A DNA stretch of 64,000 nucleotides from Serpula lacrymans var. lacrymans S7.9 (GCF_000218685.1 NW_006763294.1:2541642-2605641), one strand, 5' to 3'. Counted from the first letter of the stretch, positions 10,498 to 22,991 are shown. A program made the numbers and translations. The notes: generated by a model from the letters alone, not told the origin.

Positions 10498-12528
10498 CTA
10501 AGGCATCTCGTGAATCAGAAGGGTCTTCTTTCCTATACGAACACTCCCCTGGAATGGGAGTCCAGTCAACTCCATTTCATTGTCATCTGAATCTCCGTTG
10601 TTGAATGGCATTCCATGAACATAAACACCTACAGCAGCAGAACCTTGTAACCCTGCCAGTGCCCCTTGCGATCCGAATATCACCTGCGAAACATTATGGT
10701 TATTACTATGAAGTATGATCAAGACTAGGGCAGAACCAACCTTGCTCACGAAATTGCTAAACTCCTTCTGACGGCCTGGTAGAACTTCCATGGGTATATC
10801 AACAAGGTTCGCGGTCACGGCGAAAGCAGCACCCTCATCATCTCGGGTCGGGTCAGGTACACTCGTAGAAAATAGCCAATCGTCTGGCCTTATATGAGCG
10901 AAAGCGCGTTCTGGAAGTGGGTTGGGAAGTGGTGGGTTAGGAACGTCGCCTTCGCCGTGTGTGTTGCTAAGAGGTAAGGGTGGTAACTGTGGAACCTCCC
11001 CGTCAAAGACAAGCACATCAGGGAAAACACGATTCACGTCCAGAGAAAGGTTCATTCCCTTTGGTAGAACTATCCTTGCATACACTGTACCACTCGCCAA
11101 AAACCCGCCGCTGGCACCGTCCGGTTTGATTTTCATGTCACGAATCGTCACATTGCGCATAACCTGGGGCCGTGGATTAGGAGCAGGGAAGTCTGTATCA
11201 ATAATTAATGATGGAAAAATTGGCGTGGATATCATGATCGGATTGAGGTCGAGGGAAAGGTATCGGCTCACGAAAGTCGATAGGACGGAGGATGCATTAG
11301 TTGGAAGTGGAAGGACTGTGCCTGAGACGATAAGAGTGATGTTTGGATGAGTAGAGGTGAATGGCCGTGAATGAACCGATGCAATTGGAACAAGGCGACT
11401 TGGTTTGCCTGGGCTGGGCAAAGAGATGATAAAAGGAAGTGTAGGCATTGTTAAATTAAATGTGAGTGGTGCAGGATTAACTAGCGATGCTTGGGCTTGC
11501 AGGCGAACTTCTTTGGATTCAGAGGAGACCATGAAGGATTGTAGAGTCACAAGTTGAGAAAAGGAGGGAAATGGGGTACTGTGGCCAGGTGGAGGTAAGC
11601 CAGGTAGAGGAGGTACTGGAGCTCATCAATAACAACATAATTACGACGGAAGAAAATGCTTACTCTTCATTGTCATGTCGAGGCCAATATTCCGCTGCTC
11701 AAATTTTAATGTATGTCTCCAACCGGTTTCGTTGAGCAACCCCCCTGTGACAGCTGCCTCTGCGATTTGAATTTGAATGGAAACAGCACCCGCAGACCAC
11801 GTATCCCTCACGAACTGCATCAGGGCTGATACATTCTGCGTAGGGAGGACATAAACAGGGACTGTGATAGGTGTCAACCATGAGAAGTCTCGTGGTGGAT
11901 TCGACGTAATTGGGATTGAGATAGGTGGAGCTGAAATAGAGGCCAATTTCGTAGACGGATCGTGAGGAGATGTTATGTGGATGGTACTGAGATCGACTGA
12001 AACGTCGCTAAGCAGGTTTACCCCCCACCGACCCAGCGACTTCCACATGTCGGTGAAAGTGCCTTCATCGTCGTCTGTATTTACTCCAATGACGGAGCCA
12101 GCATCAATGCCCACTCTTCCTTCTACATTAACCCACAAACCACCTTCCTCTGTGACGTCTATAACGTCTACTCTATCGGGACCCTGCACCCTCAATGCCT
12201 GGTTTACGAGGTCCTCTGGGGATACATCCTTGAGCCGAGCAGCATATGAATAGGCAAGGATAGCTAGCAAAAGGAATATGGTGATGCAGAATAGGAGAGA
12301 ACTGAGAAAAATGCAAGTCAGTTTAGACCAAAGTCTCTGGCGAGCACGTGTGCTGGTTCCTAGTTCATGGTAATACACAGGAGTGCTTGGACCACCGTTA
12401 TTGGCACTGGCAGACGTCTGTGATGCCAGAAGTGGCGTTCTCTCGGTTTCTGGGGCTCTAGCCCTTCCTTTTCCTTTGATTACAGGCCTGACTTCAGGCT
12501 CAACATTGAGGTTGCTAGTGGTCGCCAT
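10498..12528 (-). CDS. Tag1-like vacuolar membrane protein (often annotated as pre-rRNA processing protein)
   Basis: Three exons (12528-11664, 11621-10741, 10683-10498) sum to 643 residues. Residues 1-70 are cytosolic and low in complexity, with an acidic dileucine signal (ERTPLL, Leu33-Leu34) typical of vacuole sorting through AP-3. A single membrane segment spans about 71-95 (FLSSLLFCITIFLLLAILAY). The remainder is a long lumenal beta-rich region with many N-x-S/T sites. This layout matches the fungal family of yeast YLR173W/Tag1, reported in ending autophagy; older databases call relatives pre-rRNA processing proteins. The start is the ATG at 12528; an upstream in-frame GTG is not needed. 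Intron 1 is 42 bases. The gene is divergent from GWT1 with about 220 bases between the start codons. Confidence 0.75.
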
Positions 12529-12748
12529 GAGATGTTGGTGGTAAGGAGTTAAGGAGGACACACCTGGCGGAGAGGACACGACTGGAGCAACCTCAACCAG
12601 ATGTTTTACCTAATGTAGTAGCCCAGCGTCACTGTGGCTGTAGCGCGGTCATGCGGATTAATCTTAGGCGACAACCACGACATAACTTTCAAGTTAGCCT
12701 GAGGAACCTCCAGCTGCAATCGCCAGCACCAACGAGCAGAAAGCAACA
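12529..12748. promoter_or_regulatory. Short divergent promoter between the Tag1-like gene and GWT1
   Basis: Only 220 bases separate the two start codons, which point away from each other, so both promoters and both 5' untranslated regions must fit or overlap here. No TATA box was recognised. Confidence 0.5.
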
Positions 12749-14683
12749 ATGGACGGCGACTACAAAACCTCGAAAGAGGCTTTTGTGTCTGGAATGACAG
12801 GTTCAACTGTTATGCATGTTAATCTGATTTCCGTAGTAGCTTGGGTATGCTTTTCCTTGTCGTATCTTCTTGTTTCGTGAACTCAGCGGAACATAGTCTT
12901 CCATCGCTCTTTATTCAGCTATTCGCTCTCGCCTTCCCCCTTCAAAAACGATACCGTTTGCAGCAGAATGGATGATTTTGGTCGTTCCTCTACTGCTTTC
13001 TATGACGCTTTTTGCGAATACCCCATCTACACTGTCCGCTTTACTCTTGGGTCCGGCTAGTCTCTTGCTGCTTTTCCCTGCACGGAATTCAAGACCCCCT
13101 TTGCCCTCAAACGCGACTGATAACAGCCCGACTACATCCAACCCACAAGCACTGACGCCATTACCTGCTCTATCGACGTACCGTTCGCATATGCTAATAA
13201 TGACTATCTTGTCTATTCTCGCGGTTGACTTCCCCGTCTTTCCCCGTTCTCTAGTGAAATGTGAGACCTATGGCGTATCCCTGGTACGTCTCGCGTGCCT
13301 AGTGGTAGCGTTCGTTCAACTGAACGCTTTTATTCACACTTCATATAGATGGATATTGGTGTTGGATCATTCGTATTTTCACAGGGAATTGTCTCGGCTA
13401 TCCCAATGATCAAGGACCCCGCATATTTAACTGCCCCCATCCTACCTAAATTTCTGACGTTGTCCCGCAAACTTGCTCCCATCATCGCTCTCGGCCTTTT
13501 GCGCGTTGTGCTCGTGAAAGGTACTGAGTATCCAGTGAGGTGACCTTCGTTTTCTTGTTAGTCCATTGGACGCTCATCTTGGCTTCAGGAACATGTAACG
13601 GAATACGGTGTACATTGGAACTTTTTCATCACATTGGCCATTATGCCAGCTGTTCAGGTGCTGTTGCACCCCATCATGATACACATCCCGCTTTCTCTCC
13701 TTGGAATATGGGTAGCAGTTCGTAAGTTATAGCGCTGTCGTTCAGAAGCTTGTACTCATGTTTGTTCAGTTCATCAAATGTCCCTGTCCACCATGGGTCT
13801 CAAGCAGTTCGTGCTCACCGCTCCTCGTACTGGCCTACTGAGTGCGAACAAGGAGGGTGTCTCATCTCTACTCGGTTCGTGATTATTCTCTTACGCTATG
13901 CACATTCAGCTGATTATCCACTCTTCAGGATATTTCGCCATTCACCTGCTCGGTCTTGCTACAGGAACCCTCATTATCCCCCCTTCCCCATCCTACTTCC
14001 GCAGGTTGCAAGACTCTCTTGTCGAGGCATCTGACAAGTCTAGCTCAGGGAAGAAAGATAACAGTCAGCCTCAAGATCGCAAATCCCTGACTGCTCCACG
14101 ACAAAATGGAAAGACTGCAATAGAATTATTTTCGTACACTGTAGTTTGGTGGGCCTTATTGGGGCTCACCCGATTCCTAGGTTTGGATGTTTCGCGTAGG
14201 ATGGTACGTATCTCGACATCACTACACGATCCCGGTTCTGACTTGAATTTTATTGATTCTGTAGGCCAATTTAACCTACATCCTCTGGGTCGTAGCGTAC
14301 AACACCACGTTTATCCTAGGCTATCTTCTAATGGACTCCTATTTTTTCCCCGCCGCTAAAGGTCAAGCTACTGCAAAAGACGATGGAAAAGTACAGTCTC
14401 GATCCAAGCTTAGCACTTCTCCTTCTCTGCTAGACGCAATAAACAAAAATGGACTGGCTCTCTTTCTCCTGGCGAGTCAGCCCGTTTCTCATCGCGCTCT
14501 ATCACCAGCTGACGACTTGATATCTTCATTCATCAGGCTAACGTCGTCACTGGTGTCATTAACCTGTCAATTCCTACGATGTACACGTCGGATACGTGGG
14601 CTATGGTGATTCTGGGTGGATATGCATTCGGCATCTCTGTTGTTGCTTGGAGGCTGCAAAGCTATCGGATCTGGAGGTTTTAA
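12749..14683 (+). CDS. GWT1: GPI-anchored wall transfer protein 1 (GPI inositol acyltransferase, PIG-W family)
   Basis: Eight exons (12749-12844, 12897-13283, 13349-13534, 13589-13721, 13770-13874, 13929-14203, 14265-14471, 14537-14683) give 511 residues, close to yeast Gwt1 (490). The N-terminus carries the family's [12 protein letters not shown], and exon 3 the signature [17 protein letters not shown]. Many hydrophobic segments follow, as expected for a multi-pass ER membrane enzyme. Gwt1 transfers an acyl group from acyl-CoA to the inositol of the GPI precursor, an early step in GPI-anchor synthesis needed for cell-wall mannoproteins. The last intron (14472-14536) has a GC donor (CTG|GCGAGT) instead of GT; no GT site restores [12 protein letters not shown]. 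Confidence 0.92.
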
Positions 14684-14846
14684 TTTATACCTACTATTCT
14701 TTATTTTATTGGTAGCCAATTAGTGTGCGTGTGGGGTCTACTAGTGTACAATTTGACTTATTGTCGATTTATTTCGGCCATATGTCACCCACTGACGGGA
14801 GCTAGAACCCTAACCTTAGACGAGTTGAGGCCGCACACCGCCGAGC

Positions 14847-15530
14847 ATGTTAACTCTCGATTTTGACTTCCGAGTTCGAATATTATTCTGGAGGCTCAGT
14901 TTTGCGTTGTGTCTCTACACAATGTGGCCCACTACTCCCCTTTTTGCTTCCCTAACAAGGGTTTCTATGCCTTTCAAGCGTTCGCAGGAGGGACTTTTTC
15001 ACGGAAAGATGAAGCAGTACGGAAACAACGTGCCCTTCTCCAAACACAAAACACGGCGGACATGGCTACCCAATGTCCAAAGCAAACGTCTGGTCTCAAA
15101 CCTCCTCGGCGAGGAACTGAAACTGAAGCTTACGACGAGGGCCCTAAAGTCTATCAAAAAGGTGCGTAGGTAGTGGGTTCGAGATGGCTAGTTTGCTGGT
15201 TGACACGCGGTGTACGAATGGCAGCATGGAGGTGTCGATAATTATCTTTTGAACACCAAACATGAATTGTTGGGATGGGAAGGCATGCGGTTGCGCATTC
15301 TTGTGCGAGAAAAGGCGGACGAGAAGCGTAAAGTGGAGGAGGAACTGGCGGAAGCGCAGGCGGCTGAGGCTGAACGTGTAAGGCGGAAGGAAGAGGTAAA
15401 GGAGATGAGGCTGAAGAAGCTGGAAGAGGCTAGTAGGCAGAAGAGGGAGGAGCAGAAGAGACGAAAAACTACGGAAGGTATATTGGGGCGAGGCGGGCCT
15501 TCGTCTACGCCAGCGTCGTTGACGATATAG
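14847..15530 (+). CDS. Mitochondrial large-subunit ribosomal protein bL28m
   Basis: Two exons (14847-15161 and 15225-15530) encode 206 residues from the first ATG. An in-frame ATG at 14922 is a possible alternative start that would drop 25 residues. The core KRSQEGLFHGKMKQYGNNVP and SKHKTRRTWLPNVQ is the L28 signature of rRNA-binding ribosomal proteins; yeast MRPL24 is the counterpart. The N-terminus is Arg-bearing and hydrophobic, consistent with mitochondrial import. The last 70 residues are a highly charged Glu/Lys/Arg helix, likely a coiled-coil extension that bacterial L28 lacks. It begins only 163 bases after GWT1 ends. Confidence 0.88.
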
Positions 15531-16700
15531 ACCTGTCGCCTAAAAAGTGAGTGCTGAAGTGGGCTTTGGGGAGGTAAATACTAATGGGAATTCTAGCCAA
15601 GGATATTGGCTTTTACTACCTCCTAGACGTCCACAACTGAATGGGTGCCCGGACGGAGATGCATATAATTGCAGCCGGACGAAGGAACTCTGACACGACT
15701 GTGGCTGTTTTTCCTGTATTTTAAGGATATCTTCGCTCTGTTTATTATCGCTCAGGCCTCGGGATTGGGCGAATCTAATTGCTGCATTCACGTATGAACA
15801 ATCTGACGCGGCGATGTCCTTTTGAGGTCAGGTGTGAGTTGAATGATTTTCAACTGCGCTAGTTGGACGCATACAGTTTTCCGGTATGGTCCATATTTTA
15901 ATTTCATGACAGAAGCAGATCTAGGTGCTGTGCATTGGAAGAAGGACGTATACGCTTCAACGACAACGAAATATGCACGGAAGGGTACGTGTTTCGTGAA
16001 GGTTTCGTCTGAGAGGATGGCTCGAATAATGATTCATATCTACCTCTACTTACAGTAATAGGCATCAGCATCGACGCAGTTGCTAAAAAAGTAGTGGATA
16101 TCCTCATGGCGTAAACGAAAGTGGATAAACTTGGAAGTTAAAAGCAATTAGGGCTGGAGTCGATCTGGAGAGTTATCCGTCTATCAGATCGAAGCGCAGG
16201 CTGAGCCAATTTATCTGAGAGACTTTTGCAACTGCCATACGATGACCGGTTGTTGGTTTGAATAAATGCACTCAGTTTCCTGTTGCCGTGTGGCACTTTG
16301 AATCATAATATTGGTGTGACGGACTTGTGCCTGAACAATATCTTGATCAGTTGTAATAGCAGTAGTGCAAACCTTTGTTTATAAGACTGACAGGGCGAGT
16401 TATAGCTTCGCCTGAACTTGTTTGGAGTCGAAACACAGAGATAATAAATGTCGATAGCAAGTAAAGGTCAAATATAAATATAGCATGACTGTTCTGCCGC
16501 GGAGCCGTGACCGTCCACGTCGAACGCTCTTTGCAGGCGAGACACTTTGCCTCCGTTTCTCTTCCCTCAGCATGAACCTTCTGGTTTATATCAAGTCTCA
16601 GTATTACACTTCCAGAGAACGCTTGTCTTTGTGACCCTATGACCCTCAGTTTTGTGCGTATCGTCTTCTGCATATTTCACTTCAGGTTAAACTTACCTCC
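15531..16700. other. Gene-free stretch
   Basis: No coding region with convincing splice sites or family similarity was found. It should contain the bL28m 3' untranslated region and the promoter of the NT-C2 gene. Confidence 0.55.
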
Positions 16701-18897
16701 ATGTTCCTCAGTGCCTCCATAGACCAGCTCAATACACAAATGCATACCGCACTATCTAATGGCCGTTCATCTACGTCCTCTTCTTCCACCCATGACACAA
16801 ATTCCACCTCTGGTTCCAGTCGCACCGGCACCAGCCTCGACACCCATTCCACCTCTTCCACCTCCTTTACTTCAAATTCAAGCTTCGCCTCTGGCACCCT
16901 CAAATCCCACAATCGACCTTCCAACTTGACCATCACCGCCATAGGCTCTCCACCCCCCAATAGCAACTCCCCACCGTCCGAATCTTCTCGGCCTGCCTCT
17001 CCCTCTCTTCGCAAACCCGGATTTTCACCGCCAAATACGCATCATAACGGGAATGGAAATGCCAATCATGCACCAGCTCATCCGAGTGGTTTGCGAGCAC
17101 AGATAGCACATCTCCTTCCTCGTCATGCTCTCTTCCATGTCCGGCTTACCATACACCAGCTCAGCAGCGTACCATTTGTCAGCGGTGAATTTGGCGTTCG
17201 GTGGAAATTCAAGGGAGTGTCTACCCCAGGGAGGGGTGGGATTTTAGGGAAGGTTAGGGGCAAGGGTAAAATAAAGGCGCGAAAAGGAACGAAAGACGTA
17301 GATGGTGACAAACAGGGAGAGGCGAACGGAAAGGGGAAAGATAAGGACAGTGACACAGATGGAGGGGGGCGGGACACAGCTAGCATTATAGACACATCAT
17401 TATCCGAAGCACACAGCATCGCCAACAGCACTCCCTCAAGAGATTCGCACTTCACAATACCCTCCGTCGTCGTGTCCGCCAACAGCCCCATATCGCCTCC
17501 ACTACACAACCCAAGGGCGGTGAGCTCTGCATCGACCGCCAGTACATCCTCCTCATCTTGTCGTTCCGTAAATATGACGAGTACTGGTCCTAATACACAT
17601 CCATACGCACAATATCTCTCCGCCGAATGGCTACCACAGTCCTATCTGGACTCACAACGCGATACTCTCCCCACACCATCACTTGCCGCCACCACGCCAC
17701 CCTCTTCCTACGTTGGTGCCAAAGGCCAGACGTCTTTCGTGCACCTCAAGGACCACAACATTATCTGGGAACGAACTCTGGATGTCGTCCTGCAAATGGG
17801 CATCGGTAGGGAAACCAATGAGCTGGCTGATTGCGAAGCCAAACTTGTCGTTGTTCAGGTACGTAGAACTCTAAAACACATGATATACTGCGTGTCATAT
17901 TTGGTTTTGGGCATGTTGTGCTGATATATCTCTTATTTAGCGCGTTATCCCAGGTGATCCAGATGCACCGCAGAATCCGCGTCTTGGCGCAGTTTACCTC
18001 AATCTCGCTCAGTACGTAGATGCAGGATCTGTTACAAGGCGATACCTCCTCCGCCAAAGTAAAACCAACGCCACCCTAAAAGTAGGTCTCGTTGTATCAG
18101 GTGTGCTCAGACATAATCACACTAACGCAACACTCTCACAGCTCACGATCCAACTCGAACAAGTCGGTGGCGAATCCTCCTTCACGGCACCTCCTCTTCC
18201 AAAGGGCGAGATCCTAGGTGGCGTAGCAGGCCTATTAGAGAACGACGTGTATCGCACGCGTCCTCGCATGCTTGACCTGTACGATCGCTGCTCCTCGGAC
18301 TCCTCGCTCTCCTCCGCTTCGTCCGCCAGTGGCGCCTCGAAACGAAAGAAGAGAAAGAAACCATTCGACGTGGCGCGCCTGCCGCATACGCGTGGGCCTA
18401 GGGGCACGGAGAGCATGATCGATGCTCTGTTCAACCCTCATCCGTCGACTTTGAGAAAGGTGACGCCGTTCACGTATTTTACAGAACCGCAGTCGTGGCG
18501 TGATGGCGCGAATACCGTACACCCGTCGAAACAAGGTGACGATGGTGACGACGACCACGGCGAAGAGGACGAGGAGAACTATGGTCGCCCTGGCGAGGGC
18601 GACAGCTGGAATGACACCACGCGAGAGTCGTCTTACGCCGACTCTCTCGAGGGACCCGGAGAATCCGAGAGCGACTACGCGAGCATGTACACCGCCCCTG
18701 CCTCTGCGTCCGCCTCCGTTTTGTCGTTGCGCAGCATGCGATCGATGAGATTTCCAGGTGGTCACCATCATCGTGTGGAGAAGGAGGCGTCGAGTGCGAG
18801 TGGTGTTGAGGACAAACCACGGTCTTGGTGGCGCAAGATTGGGATGCTTCGTCCTGGGACGCCTACGGGGGGCGCTGCGCCGCCGTTTTCTACATGA
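16701..18897 (+). CDS. NT-C2 domain protein (EEIG1/EHBP1-type N-terminal C2)
   Basis: Three exons (16701-17858, 17941-18081, 18142-18897) give 684 residues. After a Ser/Thr-rich start, the NT-C2 fold begins near residue 133 (RLTIHQLSSVPFVSGEFGVR WKF). It is interrupted by a long low-complexity insert (about residues 180-330), then resumes (GQTSFVHLKDHNIIWERTL, LVVVQRVIPG, GAVYLNLAQYVDAG). The C-terminal third is Ser-, Asp- and Glu-rich, with a basic cluster (KRKKRKK). NT-C2 domains bind membranes or serve as scaffolds in trafficking; yeast YBL086C is a distant relative. The insert inside the fold is unusual in length. The 3' flank carries a long pyrimidine tract. Confidence 0.82.
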
Positions 18898-18956
18898 GGC
18901 TTGTTTTTGTCACTCGTCGCTGGGATGGCGGCGGGTGAGGGGTGTTGATACTAACG

Positions 18957-19018
18957 GATTTTTTTGCCTTTTTCTTTTTTTTTTTTTCTTTTCCTCTTTC
19001 TTTGGTTGTTTTTTTTGC
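18957..19018 (+). repeat. Pyrimidine (T/C) tract in the 3' flank of the NT-C2 gene
   Basis: About 60 bases made almost only of T and C with long T runs, starting about 60 bases after the stop codon. It could be part of the 3' untranslated region. Confidence 0.7.
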
Positions 19019-19153
19019 TTATATCTCATCTTCTTCATTGCATATTTGGGGGTACCTTTTTCTTAGTCATGACGACTTCGACCTCAGGCATTTGAACACA
19101 TCTAACTATCATACATCCAGAATCTGCATCGACGATCATGATCCTCCATGCAA

Positions 19154-19189
19154 CCATCATCATCGCCGCCGCCGCCACCACCACCACCG
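19154..19189 (+). repeat. Triplet microsatellite (CAT)n(CGC)n(CAC)n
   Basis: Consecutive blocks of CAT, CGC/GCC and CAC units over about 36 bases, outside any gene. Confidence 0.75.
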
Positions 19190-21208
19190 TACATACATAA
19201 ACAAGATTAATGTTGTCATCAGAAACGAATATTGATTAACTGGTTCAGACTCTAGATGATATCTCTACATATTTCTTTTGGGTTATAGAATGGTTGAAAT
19301 GGTGTTCTTCAAGTTTAGCTTTGGAGCTATGAAGCGTGATGAGATCTCTCGAGTGACGCTGTCATGCCATTTATCTGATCATGAGCTCTGATAACACTTG
19401 GTCTTTGGGTGAGGTATGGCTTCATTAAATAGATATACTACAAGCCATTGTCACTGCCTATTATATACCTCAGGTTGACTTTGCTGGGGGTGAACTGGAG
19501 CGAGGAGTGTCGTGGTAACTCGAAGAATTAAGTAAGTTTTGCGGGTGACTGGAAGGACGAATTTCACGGAGTCTCAATAATTGAACCTTGTTCCACAAGC
19601 GGGCTTCGTACGTACGCGGGACGCCTTGGGGAAACCTCTCAGCGTCAGTAGATTCAAAACTTTCCAGATTACCCTCCTCATCTCAGCGCGAAACACAGTA
19701 TGACAATTTCGCTTTTGATCACCGTTGTGAGGTATGTACGTCCAAAGGATGTATTGTGAGTTTCCGCTGGGACAGGTTTTTGGAAGGGCGGGCATAATCA
19801 CTTGAATCAATTTAATTGGCAACATGGCGTGGCGCTATTGCATAAACTGCATGCAGTTAAAATGAATGAGTAATATGCTCACCTCATACTTGGCACCAAT
19901 TTGGCTTTGATTGGAAAAACAACGAACAAGAAAACAGCCAAAGTATGTCTCTGCTTATGCAGCGAATTGAGGTCGAGCCCGTTGTCCAATAATGTGCCCA
20001 TGTTGTTATCAGCCATCGAATGAGAATGATGTTATCGTCGCTAGTTCGGAAACACGAACCCCTAGAGCTCAATTCTCCCTCTCTTATGTCTTATCTAGTG
20101 TTCTAGTGCGTTTATTCAATTCTACGCCTTTTTGAGTCTTGAAACCACCAACCCATCTTTATGTCCTAGAATAATGTCCGGGGGAAAACGCAAAGTATAT
20201 CGCATACCTTGGATGTAAGTGTAATGACGACAAAGTATAGGGCAGTCACGCATCAGATGATGTGGTCAGCTACAATGGGCTGAGATGTCTTCTGTTTTTG
20301 CGATTGGCAGACTGATTGGGTAATATCAAAGAGGGTGAGAATACGAACTTTGTTTGCGTGAAAGGTGAACTCGGATGTACGATATGTATGGTTCTCGGTC
20401 GGCGAATTACTTAGTTTGCGCATGACAACGACAGTTTCCGCCACCATCTGAGTAGGACTGTATTATGTATAGGATAGATTGTAGACAAGGCGTTGCGTTG
20501 AACGGTTCACGTGAGGTGTGAAAGACTTCCTGGAATCCTGGCGCTGTGGCAACCCGAGATGACGGTGTTGATTGAGAAGCCTATCGGACGAAAAAAGAGT
20601 CACAAAGACTAGGCTTTGGTGCTTCTATATCGCACCCACGTATAGACTGAAAGTTGATATGCTCTGGTATACGTAAGATTCAACAAGGACCAGCGAAAGA
20701 AGAGACGCACAGCAAGGAGTGAAGTAAGATGGGGATGGAGGTACAAGACTCATTTCGGATCGCAAAAGGTAGGGGAAATGAACGTTGTTGACGGAAGAGG
20801 AATGGGATATGCGGTAAATAGCAAGACTCGCGGTAAATCCTATGGTATTATGAATTGTTGCGTAACAGGTATGAATCACGGGATGAAGTTCGAAGGTTCA
20901 GCCCGATCGACATGTGTGTGGTATAAAGGATAAGCACATAGGATGTATGATGGGGGACAGAGAACAGAGGCTGGAGGAATACAAGGCGTGAATGAGGATC
21001 GACGACTGAAAGGAGAACAACGGTGGCTGCCCAAGCAAGAACAAGGCACGGCTGGGTGGCCTCGTGGTCGTGATGGCAATGGGACATGTTTCCGAAAGCG
21101 GATGCTTCCATAAGCGATACAAACGAACGTCCAAATCGATCCATTCGATTTTATCCCAAACGATCCTTGCGCTGACTTTGCCTTGTTCTCAGCCATGCTC
21201 ACTGCCCG

Positions 21209-21215
21209 TATATAA
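21209..21215 (+). promoter_or_regulatory. TATA box of the Clp1-like gene
   Basis: TATATAA lies about 100 bases before the ATG at 21315 and is followed by a C/T-rich stretch (21220-21245), the usual fungal core-promoter arrangement. Confidence 0.5.
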
Positions 21216-21314
21216 CCTATCCCTTTCTTTCCTTTCTTTTCCCCACCACCGCCTCCTCCATCAGCATCACACAGTACCATAACCAGCCCACTTCTTACTC
21301 TAATCACTTCTGCA

Positions 21315-22310
21315 ATGTTCCAAATCGCACCCCGCCCAAACCACCATTTCCAAAAAGCTGTCTGGGAACACGACGAACATACTTTACATCACATGGCCAC
21401 AGCATCTCCATCTCAAAACGTCCAGCTTCCCCGCACTCTTCAGCGACCCCCATATGCAGAGGTTTCCCGCGATAACATCGCCGCACTCGAGCCAGATCTC
21501 GCAGGCGTCCCTCTCGAGTATGTCAGACGCGGTTTACGCGTGAAAGCAAACCAGTAAGCATCATTTATACCTCATACTATCGATTGTAATGTCTTATCGT
21601 GTTCCAGGATGCTTGCAGGTATATCTGCCCTCTCGCCTTCCCATCTTCCTTCGACTCTGCCTCGCTCTCATATGTCTCATACCCGATCACTTACCATTCC
21701 GATCCGACCTTCTTCCTTACACCCATCTTCGCCCTCTTCGCCTTCATTCCCAACTCACATCCTTGCTCTAACTCCCGCTTCAAAGTCTCAAGCAGCATAC
21801 GACGCACCAGCAACCCTCGTCGCGACCCACTCTCTCATTCTCGCGGCGCACTGTGCTTCTCTTCCTCGTCTGCCCCACTCTACTCCACCTTCTTCTCCTG
21901 GAACTGTCAGCATCACTATTCCTGTCCTCCCCCTCTCCATTCCAGCTCCCCAAGCATTCGCTCCACTACACAGCTTCATGTACACTCACTCCACCGCTAC
22001 ACTCATGTCCGCACTCCTCCCTGCCTGCCCTTCCTCCTTCCTGTCCTCTCTCTCTACATCCAGTGCTTCTGCCCGCGGAACCCTCTCTTCCGGACCCGCT
22101 CTGCACACACTCTCCTCCCACCTCCTCTCGCATGTCCCAGGCGGGCAGCACAATGCTATGAGTGCGCTGGCTGGCGTAGCACAACACGTAGCTGCTGTCT
22201 GGCGCAATGCCGTTGCGTTGGGCATACATGATCATGAGTTGTGGGACTGTTTGGACCTGGCTTGGGAAGTCGTTCTGGGCGCCATGAACTTGGGCGCCGG
22301 TATTAACTAA
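21315..22310 (+). CDS. Clp1-like protein (clamp-cell/sexual development regulator family)
   Basis: Two exons (21315-21553, 21608-22310) give 313 residues. The features I associate with the basidiomycete Clp1 family are the block GVPLEYVRRGL before the intron, MLAGISALSPSHLPSTLP directly after it, the central HSLILAAHC and FAPLHSFMYTHS, and the end ELWDCLDLAWEVVLGAMN. Clp1 of Coprinopsis and Ustilago is required for clamp formation and dikaryotic growth downstream of the mating-type genes, and is transcriptionally induced. The middle is Ser/Pro/Ala-rich. The annotation rests on remembered family motifs; no catalytic residue or fold supports it. Confidence 0.62.
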
Positions 22311-22991
22311 GGGAACGGCGAATGACTGTAGAAAGCGCGGGCGCCATGCTATTCTCATAGACGCTGGTGGGAAAAGGATTTTACCATAACAAAAGGACTT
22401 TTTGCGCTCGACGCAACATATGAACTCACTTGGATTTGGATTTGTTTTCGGCTTTTTCTTCTTCTCTCTTTTTTCCTTGCTCTCTGCTCTCTCTGCTTGC
22501 TTCATAACTCTATCTCTATCTTAACGACATTCACAAGAACCTAACTCTCTAACTCAACTCAACGCATGTATCCTCTACGTTTCCTTTTTCTCTTTCCTCT
22601 TTTCTTCGTTCTGCTTGTTCCCGAACAGACGTCCTCATACCCACTACCTTAGTCTCGCGAGATAGTTAATCTGGAACACCGTGTATCTACCACCGACATT
22701 GATCTATCAATTCACTTCTGATTTCAAATATGTTTATGGGCGAGAATTTTTTTTTTGAATCTGAATTGCTATGCTATACATAGGGGCTGCGATCTGCCTT
22801 AGTAGATCTATTAATAATCTGATACAAGTCTGATAGATAAGAGAATTTCCATATGAGAAAACAAGATAACTAATATGCAAAACAACGACGGCAAGATGAA
22901 AGCATCACGACATAAGCGTTGCGAGCGTGATATCAGTGTATTCGATAACGTGAAAAGCTTGGATTGTTGAAATGACGCGCCATCCACTCGC
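22311..22991. other. Gene-free stretch between converging genes
   Basis: Lies between the 3' ends of the Clp1-like gene (plus) and F-box paralog A (minus). A run of T at 22750-22756 and pyrimidine-rich DNA at about 22440-22620 are seen, with no coding sequence. Confidence 0.55.

Larger units (their letters stand above)
18898..21208. other. Gene-free 2.3 kb: pyrimidine tract, triplet repeat and long promoter region
   Basis: A T/C tract of about 60 bases follows the NT-C2 stop (18957-19018), and a CAT/CGC/CAC triplet run lies at 19154-19189. No coding sequence was recognised on either strand. A long upstream region before the Clp1-like gene would suit a developmentally controlled promoter, but I see no specific site beyond the TATA box at 21209. 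Confidence 0.5.

Noticed and set aside
18117..18820. Long minus-strand frames over the last exon of the NT-C2 gene
   Set aside because: Arg/Ser-rich shadows of a GC-rich coding exon.
20625..21307. Several minus-strand frames upstream of the Clp1-like gene
   Set aside because: They are reverse readings of promoter DNA with Gly/Lys runs from the C/T tract, and show no family similarity or splice support.
21599..22231. A 210-codon plus-strand frame overlapping exon 2 of the Clp1-like gene
   Set aside because: Ser/Cys/Pro-rich shadow of a pyrimidine-rich coding exon. The other frame has family motifs and a matching splice site.
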